Below, piece after piece: positions 10,901 through 22,260 of a stretch of 64,000 bases of DNA. Origin of the DNA: Pampus argenteus (taxonomy: Eukaryota; Chordata; Actinopteri; Scombriformes; Stromateidae); the NCBI GenBank assembly GCA_036937835.1, contig CM072861.1:23468501-23532500 (forward strand), read 5' to 3'. Under the pieces are notes generated by a model. The model did not search any database, was not told the origin of the DNA, and was given only the letters and a program-made list of their open reading frames with translations. Made by a program: the position numbers and the translations under genes. Position 1 is the first letter of the stretch; each line of letters begins with the position of its first letter.

Positions 10901-12416
10901 GTCCATATTTAAAAAATCACACAATGTGATGCTTGAACATAATTCACCTTTTTATTGACGACGATGATGATGATGATGATAGAAACCTTCTGTTGCTGAG
11001 TCTGTCCTCTGCCCATCACTAGGTGGCATCAGAAACTCGAGCCGTCATCAACTGGATGCAGAACATCCCGTTCGTTCTTAGTGCCAACCTCCATGGTGGA
11101 GAGCTGGTGGTCACCTACCCGTATGACATGACCCGGGATTGGGCGCCTCGCGAGTACACGCCCACTCCTGATGACAGCTTCTTCCGCTGGTTGGCCACAG
11201 CGTATGCCAGCACCAATCAGGTTAATATTCCTCATCATTTATCAAACACTGATCTGAGACTAAACTAAGGATTGGATGCCACTCAACATGTACTCATCAT
11301 TTTTTCATATATAGGTGATGTCTAACCCGAACCGGCGGCCCTGCCACAACAAGGACTTCGTCAGATACAACAACATCATCAATGGAGCCGACTGGCACAA
11401 CGTACCAGGAAGTAAGAACTTAATTGGATCTAATTGGATTTAAAACCCCAAATCTATTTTTAAATGAATATACCATTATTATATGTATTCATGGTTTGGT
11501 TTGGGTCAGTCCCAACATATCAATCGTCCTGTTTCTTGTGAGTAAAATGTTCTATTGATTACTTGAACCAATGGCACAGGTTCAATGTCTGTATGGTGTC
11601 TGTCATTGCAGGTATGAATGATTTCAGTTACCTGCACACCAACTGTTTCGAGGTGACGGTGGAGTTGTCCTGCGATAAGTTTCCTCCCGCCAGCGAGCTT
11701 CCCATCGAGTGGGAGAACAACAGAGAGTCTCTGCTGGTTTACATGGAGCAGGTCTGGATGCCGTCGACGTGTCCTAGAAAAGCTTCTGCTTCATGTCCAC
11801 AGCACCAATAAAACAGCTTTTAACATATGTATTTGTTTTAGGTTCACCGAGGAATTAAAGGTGTGGTTCGAGATAAAGACACAGAAGCTGGAATCGCAGA
11901 CGCCATCATCAAGGTTGATGATATTGATCATCATATCAGATCAGGTAGAGTCTTACATCTCACATGGAAAACATAAAGAAAACTTTAGATTTATATTTGG
12001 GGGACAGTACTTCCATCGTCCATCTTGCCATATAATGTAATAGTATTTCTTTTAAATCGTTTGTCACGTGTCATCCTCTGCCATCTCCTTTTGCAGTTGC
12101 CGACGGTGACTACTGGCGTCTGCTGAACCCTGGTGAGTACCGTGTGACGGCCAGCGCAGAGGGCTACCTCCCCTCCTCCCGTACCTGCCAGGTCATGTAC
12201 GACTACTACCCCACCATCTGTGACTTCCGCCTCACCAAGACGCCCAAACAAAGGCTAAAGGAGATTTTGGTGAAGGGAGGAAAAATCCCAAAGGACCTGC
12301 AGCTCCGGCTGCGCCAGCTACGCCTCCGTATGCTCCGTGTCACCACCAAGGTCATCAACCAGAGGCATGCCGCCGCCGCCGCCACTGCTGCTGCCAAACG
12401 GGCAAAGAAGGTGTGA
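1111..12416 (+). CDS. cpxm1: Carboxypeptidase X, M14 family member 1 (secreted, probably inactive)
   Basis: Secreted discoidin-carboxypeptidase of the M14 N/E subfamily. Family knowledge: CPX-1 lacks measurable peptidase activity and is thought to act in matrix or collagen binding. Fifteen exons fit GT-AG and phase: 1111-1339, 1985-2119, 3301-3410, 3511-3650, 3967-4051, 7868-8027, 8111-8202, 8420-8543, 10160-10356, 10463-10642, 11023-11220, 11315-11411, 11612-11751, 11842-11944, 12097-12416; total 769 aa (human about 734). Domains: signal peptide (MSATLHLTLLLFLYCGS), Lys/Pro-rich linker, discoidin domain about 122-280 starting CPPLGLESL, carboxypeptidase about 295-620, transthyretin-like domain about 630-715, basic Ala-rich tail. 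Zinc ligands H370, E373 (MHGNE) and H508 (NLHGGE) and the E600 catalytic position (TVELS) remain, but H445 (GIDMNHNF) sits where active relatives have Arg. CPXM1 rather than CPXM2/AEBP1 is favoured by the TKTPKQRL C-terminal segment. Intron 5 contains another gene. Confidence 0.95.
2144..2183. repeat. (AT)n microsatellite in cpxm1 intron 2
   Basis: About 20 uninterrupted AT units starting 24 bp after the exon 2 donor. Confidence 0.9.
4457..7055 (+). CDS. Unrecognised multi-exon gene nested in cpxm1 intron 5
   Basis: A long open frame (5646-7055) with normal codon use and no relation to CPXM1 lies inside the 3.8-kb intron 4052-7867. It is on the same strand as its host. Modelled exons: 4457-4657 (start MFSPRSHSHQLAAVM; an upstream in-frame ATG exists at 4334), 5140-5321, 5636-7055. 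Phases join exactly (GCG|CTG, then AG|A), giving 600 aa. A different ending uses the strong donor CCT|GTAAGG at 6996 and an acceptor at 7143 to reach a stop at 7229 (609 aa). Visible: a run of about 14 Glu near residue 25-40, helix-rich leucine segments, a Cys pair (HCGRCGG), a Lys-rich patch near the end. There is no signal peptide and no membrane segment. An AATAAA lies at 7073-7078. I do not recognise the family and assign no function. Pseudogene status cannot be excluded, but no frame break is seen over 1.4 kb. Confidence 0.7.
4534..4572. repeat. (GAG)n trinucleotide repeat inside a coding exon
   Basis: About 13 GAG units encoding the poly-Glu run in the nested gene's first exon. As a coding microsatellite it probably varies in length between alleles. 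Confidence 0.85.
4893..4938. repeat. (AT)n microsatellite
   Basis: About 23 AT units in the first intron of the nested gene. Confidence 0.9.
7144..7229 (+). other. Possible alternative last exon of the nested gene
   Basis: Acceptor 'tgtgttttttttag' precedes 28 open codons in the phase required by the donor at 6996|6997. They read as a hydrophobic and arginine-rich tail (FRWFCLGSRFLRGFLVR) and then stop. This looks more protein-like than the Pro/Asn-rich read-through end at 7003-7055. Inference from splice signals only. Confidence 0.45.
7295..7485. repeat. Teleost interspersed repeat fragment
   Basis: Contains 'attgattctgattaatcagttaat' followed by 'ggctccagattctcaaatgtg', the body of the fish repeat that begins 'gctgcaactaa'. 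It is truncated and AT-rich, and lies between the nested gene and cpxm1 exon 6. Confidence 0.5.
9617..9737. mobile_element. Foldback (MITE-like) element in cpxm1 intron 8
   Basis: Both ends read CAATCCC inward (right end 'gggattg'). The interior pairs with itself: 'ccctaccccttc' against 'aggggtaggggt', and 'cgccttcg' against 'aaggcgaagg'. A single-stranded copy would fold into an imperfect hairpin. No coding capacity. It abuts the LINE fragment at 9740. Interpretation as a small nonautonomous DNA element is inference. Confidence 0.5.
9740..10142 (+). mobile_element. LINE (L2-like) 3'-end fragment, copy B, abutting a cpxm1 splice site
   Basis: An open stretch at 9745-9891 encodes the conserved C-terminal end of fish L2-type reverse transcriptases (AAPELWNKLPLHMRQASSL, then a KSLLKTHLF motif). 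A 3' UTR and the typical end 'gctatataaataaagtggattggattg' follow. The element is 5' truncated, as usual for LINEs. Its tail stops about 17 bp before cpxm1 exon 9 (10160), so nearly all of the 3' splice region is element-derived. Confidence 0.75.
10648..10719. repeat. Inverted repeat at the cpxm1 exon 10 donor
   Basis: TTTTCAACATGC at 10648-10659 is exactly complementary to GCATGTTGAAAA at 10708-10719. A second 9-bp stem, AAACCCCCC (10677-10685) with GGGGGGTTT (10696-10704), lies inside. It starts five bases into the intron, so the stem could sit against the 5' splice site. Confidence 0.8.
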
Positions 12417-13078
12417 TGATGATGGTGGATCATGTGGGAACAAAGCAGGACTTGGTTCAGCCCAATCTGGATTCAGAGACACACAGTCTTCACTGTCATG
12501 TCACTTCTCTTTTTTTTTTTTTTTTAAAATCTGTTATTTATCCGGGACATGACATCTGGGCGCCATGTTTGTTTTCAGCAACACCTGTAAACACACCTGA
12601 GTTATGAAGTTTCATCCTCTGCTGTGGAGCAGCAGATCAACTTTAGAAACAGTTATTGTACTGTATTGTTACTGTAAAGTTATTTTACTGTATTGATACT
12701 GTAAAGTTATTGTACTGTATTGATACTGTAAAGTTATTTTACTGTATTGTTACTGTAAAGTTATGGTACAGTATTGTTACTGTAAAGTTATTTTACTGTA
12801 TTGTTACTGTAAAGTTATGGTACTGTATTGTTACTGTAAAGTTATTGTACTGTATTGATACTGTAAAGTTATTTTACTGTATTGTTACTGTAAAGTTATG
12901 GTACAGTATTGTTACTGTAAAGTTATTGTACTGTATTGATACTGGAAATTATGATGATTATGATATATTTTGCTTATTGTCAACAAATCTCGAGAGCAGA
13001 TCCTGTTTACAAGTATTATGTGTCTGATATGTCATTCCTCTGTACTGTAGAAACTGTTGTTGTCCAAAAACTATTAAA
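12417..13078 (+). other. cpxm1: cpxm1 3' UTR with ATTAAA polyadenylation signal
   Basis: Runs from the stop codon to an ATTAAA at 13073-13078, the first plausible signal. It contains a T-run (about 12511-12525) and the 27-bp minisatellite at 12650-12945. The signal choice is inference. Confidence 0.55.
12650..12945. repeat. 27-bp minisatellite in the cpxm1 3' UTR
   Basis: About ten tandem copies of a unit reading 'tattgttactgtaaagtt' plus nine more bases, with a few alternating variants (gtt/gat, ttt/tgg). Because 27 is a multiple of three and no stop arises, one frame stays open for 123 codons of a nine-residue repeat. This is a by-product of the unit length, not evidence of a protein. Confidence 0.9.
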
Positions 13079-13383
13079 AACAACTCAATAAGTCACGTCA
13101 TTCTTTAAGAAACGGCTTCACAGAGTAATAACAGTATTTTCTACAAGACAGAGGCTAAAGCTTCATGTATAAACACGCAGCGCAGCAGTGTGTCAACAAC
13201 AACAAACAGTGTTTATTTATTTATTTTTATTCCTGGTTGGACATAATACTGTGTCTTTTATGAAAAAGCCAAAGACAAATTTCCATTTTACTGCAAATGT
13301 AATAGATGATAAATCAAAATTTTGACACTGATGCAGCTTTAGATAGAATTAAAACATCATGGTCAGAGAAGTCTAACTGGATC
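13079..13383. other. Tail-to-tail spacer between cpxm1 and elp1
   Basis: About 300 bp between the two presumed polyadenylation signals. AT-rich; no gene seen. Confidence 0.5.
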
Positions 13384-13389
13384 TTTATT
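13384..13389 (-). terminator. elp1: elp1 polyadenylation signal (AATAAA)
   Basis: On the plus strand it reads TTTATT, 66 bp past the elp1 stop. It implies a very short 3' UTR. A further TTTATT lies near 13223 and could serve as a distal site. Confidence 0.5.
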
Positions 13390-13454
13390 CATACATAATC
13401 ATCATTTTATTTTACAGTTAAACAAAACAAACAAACATTAAAAACTAAATTAAT

Positions 13455-16400
13455 TCACTTAAGAACAGCAAGTTTCCACTTTACACTGTTTCTCATCTTC
13501 GGTGGCGTCGGGACTTCAGCATCTATGAAGAAAGAAAAAAAATCTCATCATCGTTTCATCTGCAGAGCCTTAAATTTAATACTCATACTCATCAGCATCA
13601 AACAAACAAAAACAACCTCAGGCCTTATTCACACTGACAGTCAACAAATCCGTTTCCCTGCAGTCTGAACGAAGCCTCGGTGATTCACACAGACATACTG
13701 CATCTGTTAACATGCTGACCTTGCTGTGAAGCTGCAGGTTTCTGCTGCTGCTGCTGGAAAGAAGCCATGATGCTGTTTGCAGTTGAATTTGGTCCCGTGA
13801 GCTGATAAACAAAACAACAACAAACACAACAATGCTTTCTCCTCTACTTCATGGTTTTAAATGTTATATTAGTTCATGATATTATTCCTCTTTAGTTCAG
13901 GATTAAAAAAAATCAATTTTCCCAAATAACTGGAAATAAAAATAAATTAAAACAAGAGTGAAATAGCAGATTTATTGTGTATATATGTAATAAATAGGAC
14001 ACAGTGGTTACCGGGGCTTGGTTGGTTTGCAGGCCTTCTGGCCACACCTCGGGAAGGGCCGCCTCCATCGCCTGCAGAGCCTCCTCATAGGTCAGCTGCA
14101 GCTTCTCAGCCTGTCTGTCAAACTGGAAGAGCGCGAGCGCCTTCAGCAGGTTGTGCACTTCCTCTGCAGGAGAGACGGACGAGAAAAGGCTTTATCGCAC
14201 TACATAGTTCAGATTTTCCCATCATGCCTGGCTGCCTCCATAGTGTTATTAACCCTTTGAGTGTTTGTACCTCTCATCTTGTCCACGGTGGTGATGATCT
14301 CACCCAGGGCGACCATTAGCGCTCTGTCCTCCAAAGGATTTCCTTCCTTCAGACTCAGCTTCTTCCGCTCGGCCTTCCGCCGGTTCTTCGACGATCTCCT
14401 GCAGACGGAGCTTCGTGTTAAACTAGCAGCCAAAACTAAATAAAAACCAGACTTGATAGGATGATACTTGATAGGATCGTCTTACGAGGAGATGCGGGAG
14501 TTACTCTGGGAGTATTTGGAGCCGGTCATCACGCTGCTGGCTTCAGAGTAAAGTTCAGCATCAGGACAGTCCGGACCGTCCTCGTCTGATGGGAAAGATA
14601 GATTTGGATGAAGACTTGCGACGAGTTGCCGGATCAGATCATTTCTGTTAATTCTGATTTATTCTCACCCAGCATGTTCAGCCTGGCCTTCTCTTTCTGC
14701 TCTCGGACAACAGCCAGGCGGGTCCTGTGCCGAGTGAACGTCGCCACCTGAGCCTCCAGGAAGGCAGTCTGCGCGCTGACGGCTGACAAAAGACAACATC
14801 ACAGGTGTGTTTAGGAATGAACAGGTGAAGAAGAAGTGGGTCGTGAGCTGTGTGAACCATCCTTACCGTCCAGCAGAGCAGGTTTCAGGTTGGTTTCAGT
14901 GATGTCCTGCCTGTTGTGCATGTAAATCTGAAGCACACAAAGTAAAACATCTCATATAAGCTTCATGTAAATCATAAACAACAACATATAAGAAGATTGT
15001 GTTTAACTATTTTTTGTTCTGCTTATGAATAAAATCACTTTTCACATTGTACAAATTGGTAAAACTGACCAATCGGAGCGCTTCTTCCCACAAGGCACCA
15101 GTGATCAGAGCCAAGATGGCCTCCTCACAGTCCTGTTGAAGACAGAAACATTTAGACGATTTAAAGTAAAAGTAAACAAATCCCAAGTTTGTTAACTGAA
15201 ATAAAACCTTTCACATGTTTGTTTTGACATGTATGTGTATTTTGCTCAGGTGACACACAGCTGATTAGGAAGCCATGTTTGTCCCGATGTGTCTTGCAGT
15301 AGAACGCTGACCTTGGCGTACTGGTCCAGCAGCAGAGCAGCATCTGAATAACGCCGCTGTTCAGTCAGCTTCTCTACGAGAGAGGGAAACGACTCATTTC
15401 AGGTTTTAAAACGGAAACAAACTCATTTATGGTGGCGTCATTCTGCGTCTAACCAGCTATCCGTCTGTCTGACTACCCGTCGTCATGGTTACCTGCCAGG
15501 TCTCTAGCCAGCAGAGCTAACTGATCGGGTGGCAGCGGCATTTGCTGAGCGACACAGATGGCGTTTCTCCAACTGGAGCTGCTGGCAAACGCCTGCAGGG
15601 CGCTGGCTAGCTCGCCACATCGCCATAGCAACAGGCCGGCCTGCTCTGCCTGTTGCTGCTCCACCAGGTGCTCAGCATAGATGCAGCTCAGGGCCTAGAG
15701 GTCAAAAGGTAAAGTATAGGTCAGGTTTAATGTGCGTCTGCGATGAAGTAGCCTCAGGTTGAGCCATGGCTGAGTTTGTGTCTGAACCTTGTACTGAGCT
15801 TTGTCTGCCGCGTACAGCCGCAGAGCCTCGCTGTAGAGTTTCTGCTCCTTCACCAGCTGCAGCGCCTCGGGGAAATGTTCCTGTCCTGAATATAAAACAA
15901 GACGTCAGGACACAAAAGAGGCCACACAGTCGTATGAGATACTTATTATTTGGCATCTTTCAACTGCCTGGTGGCTTCCAGACAAACTAAAATGGCAGCA
16001 AACAGTGTTGATATTAGGACTGACCACACTTGCTGAGGTGAAGCAGGGCCTTCCTGTAGCGTTTCAGGTGTTTGTCGATGGTGTAGCGCTGGTAGTTCAG
16101 CTCCAGGCTCTTCAGCATATTTAAAAAGGGAAGGTACTCTTTGGGGTCCTGCAGAGATGAGTAATTAAAGAGTAACTGTTGCCATTTTTAATATTTAGCT
16201 CCATGCAATATAGTAGAAATATGTCATATAACAGGTGTTATGAAGAGAAATGGAATACAGATAGAAACTGTGTCCATTTACAGTGATATACAAGGTTACA
16301 TGTAAGGATTTCCCTTTTTGTTTTTGCTTCATATCACTTTATGTCGATGTTTCCTCGTTTTCGTACCTTCTGGGATTTCTCGGCCACCATGAGCACGAGG

Positions 16401-19400
16401 TCGAAGTCGTACGTTCCCAGAGAGTGTTCGTACAGGTCGTTGACATTGACGAGAAAGAGGAGGTACTTCAACGCCTCTTCAGCACTCACAGCACCGGGAG
16501 CTTTAGGAGGATTCACTGGACAAACACAAGGACACAGAGATGTGATAACGTCATAATATACGCAGAGGACGGTATCTTTTGCTTTCAGCTGAGAGAATAA
16601 GTCGAAGTTCGCTGTAAGTCTGCAGCTCGTGTTTCACCTCGAAGTTCGTGGACTTTCTGCAGAGCGATCTCAAGTTCAGGAACCGTCTTCTTCACATGAG
16701 ACGTCAGTATAGACAAACAGAACCTGGACAGACAACAATAAGGTGAAGCTTTTATATCATATTAACTGCTATATGAATATTCATTATCAGCTAATGTTAA
16801 ATTCATCTGTTTTGAAGATAAAAATAACATATTTAAAGAATAAAATGAACAAAGAAAACACAGCATCACTGACTTGTTTGGATCCATCGACTCCATGGCG
16901 CTCCGTAGAGCATCACACACCACGTCCACCTTCTTCTGGCCGGAGGCAGGCTGCGTCTGGACCGCGCTGCTGTCAGGGTGAGGGTACATGCTACTGGTCG
17001 TATCCTCCTCCCTGGATGACAAAAGAAAAAAAACATTTATAAACGTAATAAGTCAAACATCAGATAAGCAGGAGTTGTTTTTGGTTGCATTGAGTGAAAC
17101 TCCTGCAACTCCTTACTTGAGCTCAGTGAGGAAGAGGTTGATGTGGTTGATGGAGTTGAGTTGTGTGATGAAGGTCAGTATGTTCTCCAGGAAAACCTGC
17201 GGGAGGAGATTTTTTATTTACGCACCGGTGAAATACGGTGTAGCTTGAGAGAAATTCAGTCTGCAAAATGATCACTGTTATTAATATTAGTTTTGATAAG
17301 AAAATAAGATATGTGTTTAACCGTGTTCATACCTTTGGGTTGTGATCATAAATAAGGTTCAGGTTGATCCTCAGCTTCCTCATACAGTCAAAAGCTTCCT
17401 TGAATCTCAAACTGAACAAACACAAACAACAACAACAACAGAGTTTAATTTACTCCAAACAGTAAGTATGGTGCATTTTCCACACATCCGCTCTTTCTCA
17501 GACGTTTACAATTGAACGTTACAAATATTATTTTCTTAAAAAATCTGCAAAAGTATAAAATCACAGATGCGATTAAGCCTTAACTGCACCAAACAGATTT
17601 TATACTTTTCCACTGACCTGTTGAGGTCGGTGTTTGCCAGTTAGTCACTAAGATTTTGGCTGCATTCAACAGTGACGTGACTCTCAACATAAAAAAAACC
17701 ACAAAAAATAAGCAAATGATACGATGGAAACATATCTAACTCACCTGTTCAACCATTTCCTGAGCTGAGCCAGCACCAGTGCTCGATGATGTACGGTCTC
17801 CAGGTTCCCACGCGGCATCTGAACACACAAACAAAATAAAATAAAAATAAAAATAAAATCACGTTTGAAAAAAAATGAGAAAATGCACAACCCTGCACAC
17901 TCAGACAATCGCATCTGTTGTTTCTAGTAGAAGTGTGTCAGTCTGACCTGCAGAATCACTCTGGTGTCTTGCGGCACCACGGTGACGATCCTGGATCCTC
18001 TCTCCACCCGCCGCAGCGTCTCATCGTTCTGACCTCCGTCTGAGGCCAAGGCTGCCTGCAGCGCTGCGGGGTCAAAGGTCATACAACTCAACTGTATGTT
18101 AAAAGACAGCCGCAGCACCGTCCTCGCTGCTCACTGCATGCATCGAAATGTATTTTGAGCTACATGATGTGTGTGTGTGTGTGTCCATACCTTTGACACT
18201 GAGCGTGCTCAGATGGAGGCAGCGGCAGGTGTGGGAGTGCGTGGTGATGATGAGGAAGTCGTTGCAAACGGCGAAGGAGGAAACGTTAGAGGCGAGCTGA
18301 GTAAAGAGCAGACGTAAACACAAAACAGGCACGTGTTAAAAATGAATATTTCACAATATGTGTCCAAATTCAGGCCACAGAGTTTTGTTACTGCGTCAGA
18401 TTACATCAACATTTTACACAAGCAGATTGCAGATTTTCAGCATACCTCCGTGTCGCCAGCGTACAGGTGAGATCTGTCCGTCAGTCCGAGCAGATACTCC
18501 TGCAGACATAAACCCAAAGACACATTTAAAGCTGTACCCCCACAGATCTCTACATTTATTAGATATCACTTATCACCAGGTGCCCCTTGATAGTGTTTTA
18601 ATATTTACTTTCTGAATTCATTGTTTTAATAAGCCTCCAGTGATGTGTTTCTACCTCTCCGTTGATGCTGCACAGGGCCGTTTGAACACAAGGAACAGGA
18701 AAGTTAACGCTGCACCCGCTGGAGTCACGCCAATCCTCCACCGATGGCTCAGGACCATCTACACAGGAAAACAACAACAACAAAAAAAGGTGAAGTGATT
18801 TTACGTGCATTCATAGTGACTTCCTCCTCAGCTATAAAAGCACAGATCAACATATGTTCAGAAAAATAAAACCATTTAATACATTTAAACATGAACCGGC
18901 AGCAAAATCTATTAAAGGTTTTATTAAAGGCATTTATTTATAAGCTAACTATTTGAATGAATAAACTGACCACAGAGTAGTTTCTTTATCTGTCCGTCCT
19001 CCAGCTGCAGCGCCACGGTGCCGGACTGAGAGCAGTGAACCAAACTGACCACAACACCGTCCACTTCGACCTCAGACCTGCATTAAAAAACAAAACAAAC
19101 AAACAAACAGATGGCTGATGATTTCAAACGATTCAACTGAACAAATTCAATCAGTCACATCAGAAGATTTCTTCACGTATGTTGCTGACCTGACGGAGAG
19201 TGTGTCAGTGGCGTCCTGATCGGGGCGGAGCAGCAACAGGGTGGACGAGGTCGGCAGCAGCCCGGCGCTCACGCCCACAAACAGCTCATCCTCCAACCAC
19301 AGGAGCTGCCGCAAGGCCAGAGGCTCCTGCTGGAGGAGCGCGACTCTGCGAGAAGCATAGTAAACATTTAAATGACTTCTGGCAGCTGTAAACCTGCAGG

Positions 19401-22260
19401 AATCAGACAAGAAGCTGCAACATTGAGCTACCTGAGGGTTTTCTGGAGGACCAGGGGACTACATGTCCCAAATCCAGCTTTTCCAGGTTGTTCTCCTGAA
19501 TCTAGACACACGGAAAGGATCAGGAAAATATATACACGGATTATAAAAATGCACAATTTGTTTTTTAAACTGACAAAAGAAGATAAAATACCTGCAACAA
19601 AAGCCAAACTTTGGGCTCAACATACAGTTTAAACTGATTTAACTGATTTTATTTGTGTTGATTCTTCGTATCATTATGGACCCACCGTGGCTGTAGACTG
19701 AGACGTTTCCATCAGCAGTGAACACTGACAGCTGATTGGTCCGCTGAGGTTTACAGAGGAAGGTCACCTGGTTGACTGGAGAGGTCAACTGGAGCTCAAA
19801 CGAACACATGGGAGGAGGAACCACACACTGCCTGAAGGTCGTCACCAGGACTTTATCTGAGGGGAGTTTAGACAAATATGAACAAAGCCCAACACGTTGG
19901 AATCGTCCTTTAGTCGCTTCTCCTCTCGTCTCATTGGTCCTCACCTCCATCAATCACAGCCACGTTGGCGTTGTCGCCGCCATCTAGCCCGGGGCTCCTC
20001 TCCGTCGTCCAGCCCCAGTCGTAGGTGACGCTGGTCCAGCTGCGCGTCACCACGTGGAGCCGTAGGGGGCGCTCAGGGTCCCAGCAGACACACACTGGAG
20101 CCTTTTGAGGGTCTCTGCCAAAGTCCAGGCTCTGCTTCAGGTACCAGTGGTAGTTCCCCACCGTCCACAGCTGGACTGCAGAGAGACGCAGACAAGATGA
20201 ATTCAGCTCACAAATCTGACCTAAACAACTTTATTTATTCCAGAAATGGCTGAACGTACTGTAAGTGTTGATCTGTCCGTCCTCCCCAGCAGTCATGTCC
20301 TCCAACCAAACAGTTAACACAGTGGAGTCACTGTTCCACAGCAGCTCCTTCACCTGAAACACAAGTCAAATAATCAGGTAACACAAACTACAACACGGAT
20401 CACCGCCAGGCTGATAGGTGGTAATCTTAAGTATTTTTATTTTCGGTTTAGATTTGTTCAGTCTGTGCTTCAGATTCCACTCAACGTGCCTTCGTCTGGT
20501 CTTTGCTGAAGGGCAGAGTGAAGTCTCCGTGCAGCAGTCCATTCTTCTCCATGAACACCACGCTGTGTTTGTTGGGATGCCGCTGAGTGCTCGCGATCAG
20601 GCTGCCTGATGGTCTGAAACAGGAGGAGGGTTAACATGGATCCACACACTAAACTGAGTCAGTCCAGGCAGCTGCTAATGCTGCTTCTTTTTAACATCAA
20701 TTATTATTTATGTGCTTCATGATCAAAAAGAGAGTTTGCTTTGACAGCACTCGTACTTCCAGCAGAGCGCCTGCTCCAGGCCATTGATAGGCTCACTGGT
20801 GGCCTGTAAAACGCCCTCTCTGTTCCAGACTCGGACCTTCCTGGATCCAGTCTGAGGACAGACGGCACTGACGGCAAACAGCTGACCGTCGCCTCGCCAC
20901 GTCACCCGGGGCCTGCGGTCGTCCCAGACTGCAGCCGGCTGAACCTCCTGAATGTTTACATTTGGGATATTTTTTCATATTAGACAAATGTTCATAAACC
21001 TTTCAGAGGTTTTGTGTAACTGATTAAACTCTGACCTGGTTCTTCCTCTGTGCTGCTTGTTTCCCCTCTGAGCCGTGGAACTGAGTCTCCTTCTTCCCCC
21101 AACCCACCGTGATGAACTTTCCTGCAATACGATGACAGATGCAAATTATACAAATATTTCTACAATCCATGAATCATCTTGTGACCCTCTATAGATCTTG
21201 AACCTTATGTTGGGAATCATTAATGTGCACAGAGTCCATTTAGAGCAACTGCACCTTCACCGAAGTCGTCCTGGTGGATTCCGACCTCGGTGATCGGCTC
21301 GAAGTCTTTGGTCATCATGATGACCGTTTCCTGACCTGCAAGCACAAATTATTAACATGTATTCATTCATAACACTTTGTTGGAAGTATGAAGGGATTAA
21401 CTAAACATTTATCTGTTGGTTTTATCTTTTTAAATGTTTATAAAACTATACTGTGCAGGTACTAGCTTGGGGCCATTAAACTTGTAAAACTTCTTTTTTG
21501 TGCCTTGTTATGTGTGCAGTGCTGCGGAGATAATCTGTCAATACAACTGAGATGATTCAAAACACTTAAGCATTTAATTTAATCCTTATTTTTATGAATA
21601 ACGTGACTTTTTGTGCAACATGCTGACCAGTGGTGAGAGCGACCAGCTCTTCATCAGGACTCCAGCTCATCGAAGTCAGACCGCTGTCGACACTGCCGAC
21701 ACACTCCAACTGTAAAACCGAAGCAAACACATCTAGTGACGACCGTCTCTGACATAATGCATTCCTCTGGCGCTTTATCTTAACGTTTGTAACTTCAAAT
21801 TCACACGAACACTGACCCTAAAAATAACCTTTAAACAAAAAGGTGTTTGTTTTTTTTTGTGCTACCGACCTGGAAGGTGTTGAAGTTAAAGAGGACGACG
21901 TCGCCGCCGGCTGTGGCTAAACATGCCGACTCAAGTTCTGCCAGATCCTGCAGCCCAACCACCGAACCAGTACCGTCCCCCGGGAGGAAACCATCCGCTG
22001 TCAACGACGCTTCACTCAACACCTGCACAACAGAAAACAGAGTCCATAAGCAGTGAGTGGACTTTCACAGCAGGTTTTTCTACATCTATGGTCTAAATAT
22101 TAAACTTTACCTGGCCAGTTCGGGGGTCAAACTCTGTGATGGAGAACTGAGAGGCAACAAGCAGCGAGCCAGTGTCGCCTCGCACGGAAAAACACTGCGG
22201 AGAGCCGGGACCTTGCAGGTCCGAGCTCCTCAGGCTCTTCAGTAGCTTTAGGTTCCTCAT
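13455..22260 (-). CDS. elp1: Elongator complex protein 1 (ELP1/IKBKAP)
   Basis: Largest scaffold subunit of Elongator, needed for 5-carbamoylmethyl-type modification of wobble uridine in tRNA; cytoplasmic. Start MRNLKLLKSL at 22260. Coding exons, in transcript order: 22260-22111, 22022-21870, 21709-21628, 21335-21255, 21121-21036, 20944-20757, 20613-20490, 20353-20260, 20175-19945, 19856-19686, 19501-19432, 19345-19190, 19077-18971, 18758-18655, 18499-18446, 18296-18191, 18063-17948, 17818-17745, 17411-17333, 17196-17117, 17011-16874, 16723-16638, 16515-16367, 16148-16025, 15885-15788, 15694-15493, 15373-15312, 15132-15070, 14927-14867, 14782-14669, 14585-14486, 14398-14271, 14163-14012, 13801-13720, 13522-13455. 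Phases all agree: 1310 aa (human 1332). WD40 propellers fill about the first 700 residues, helical TPR-like repeats the rest; the basic tRNA-binding segment SSKNRRKAERKK is at 14271-14398. One intron (20489-20354) needs a GC donor. The gene looks intact. Confidence 0.96.

Noticed and set aside
12656..13027. 123-codon open frame of nine-residue repeats
   Set aside because: It is the 27-bp minisatellite in the cpxm1 3' UTR; a unit divisible by three and free of stops stays open by chance.
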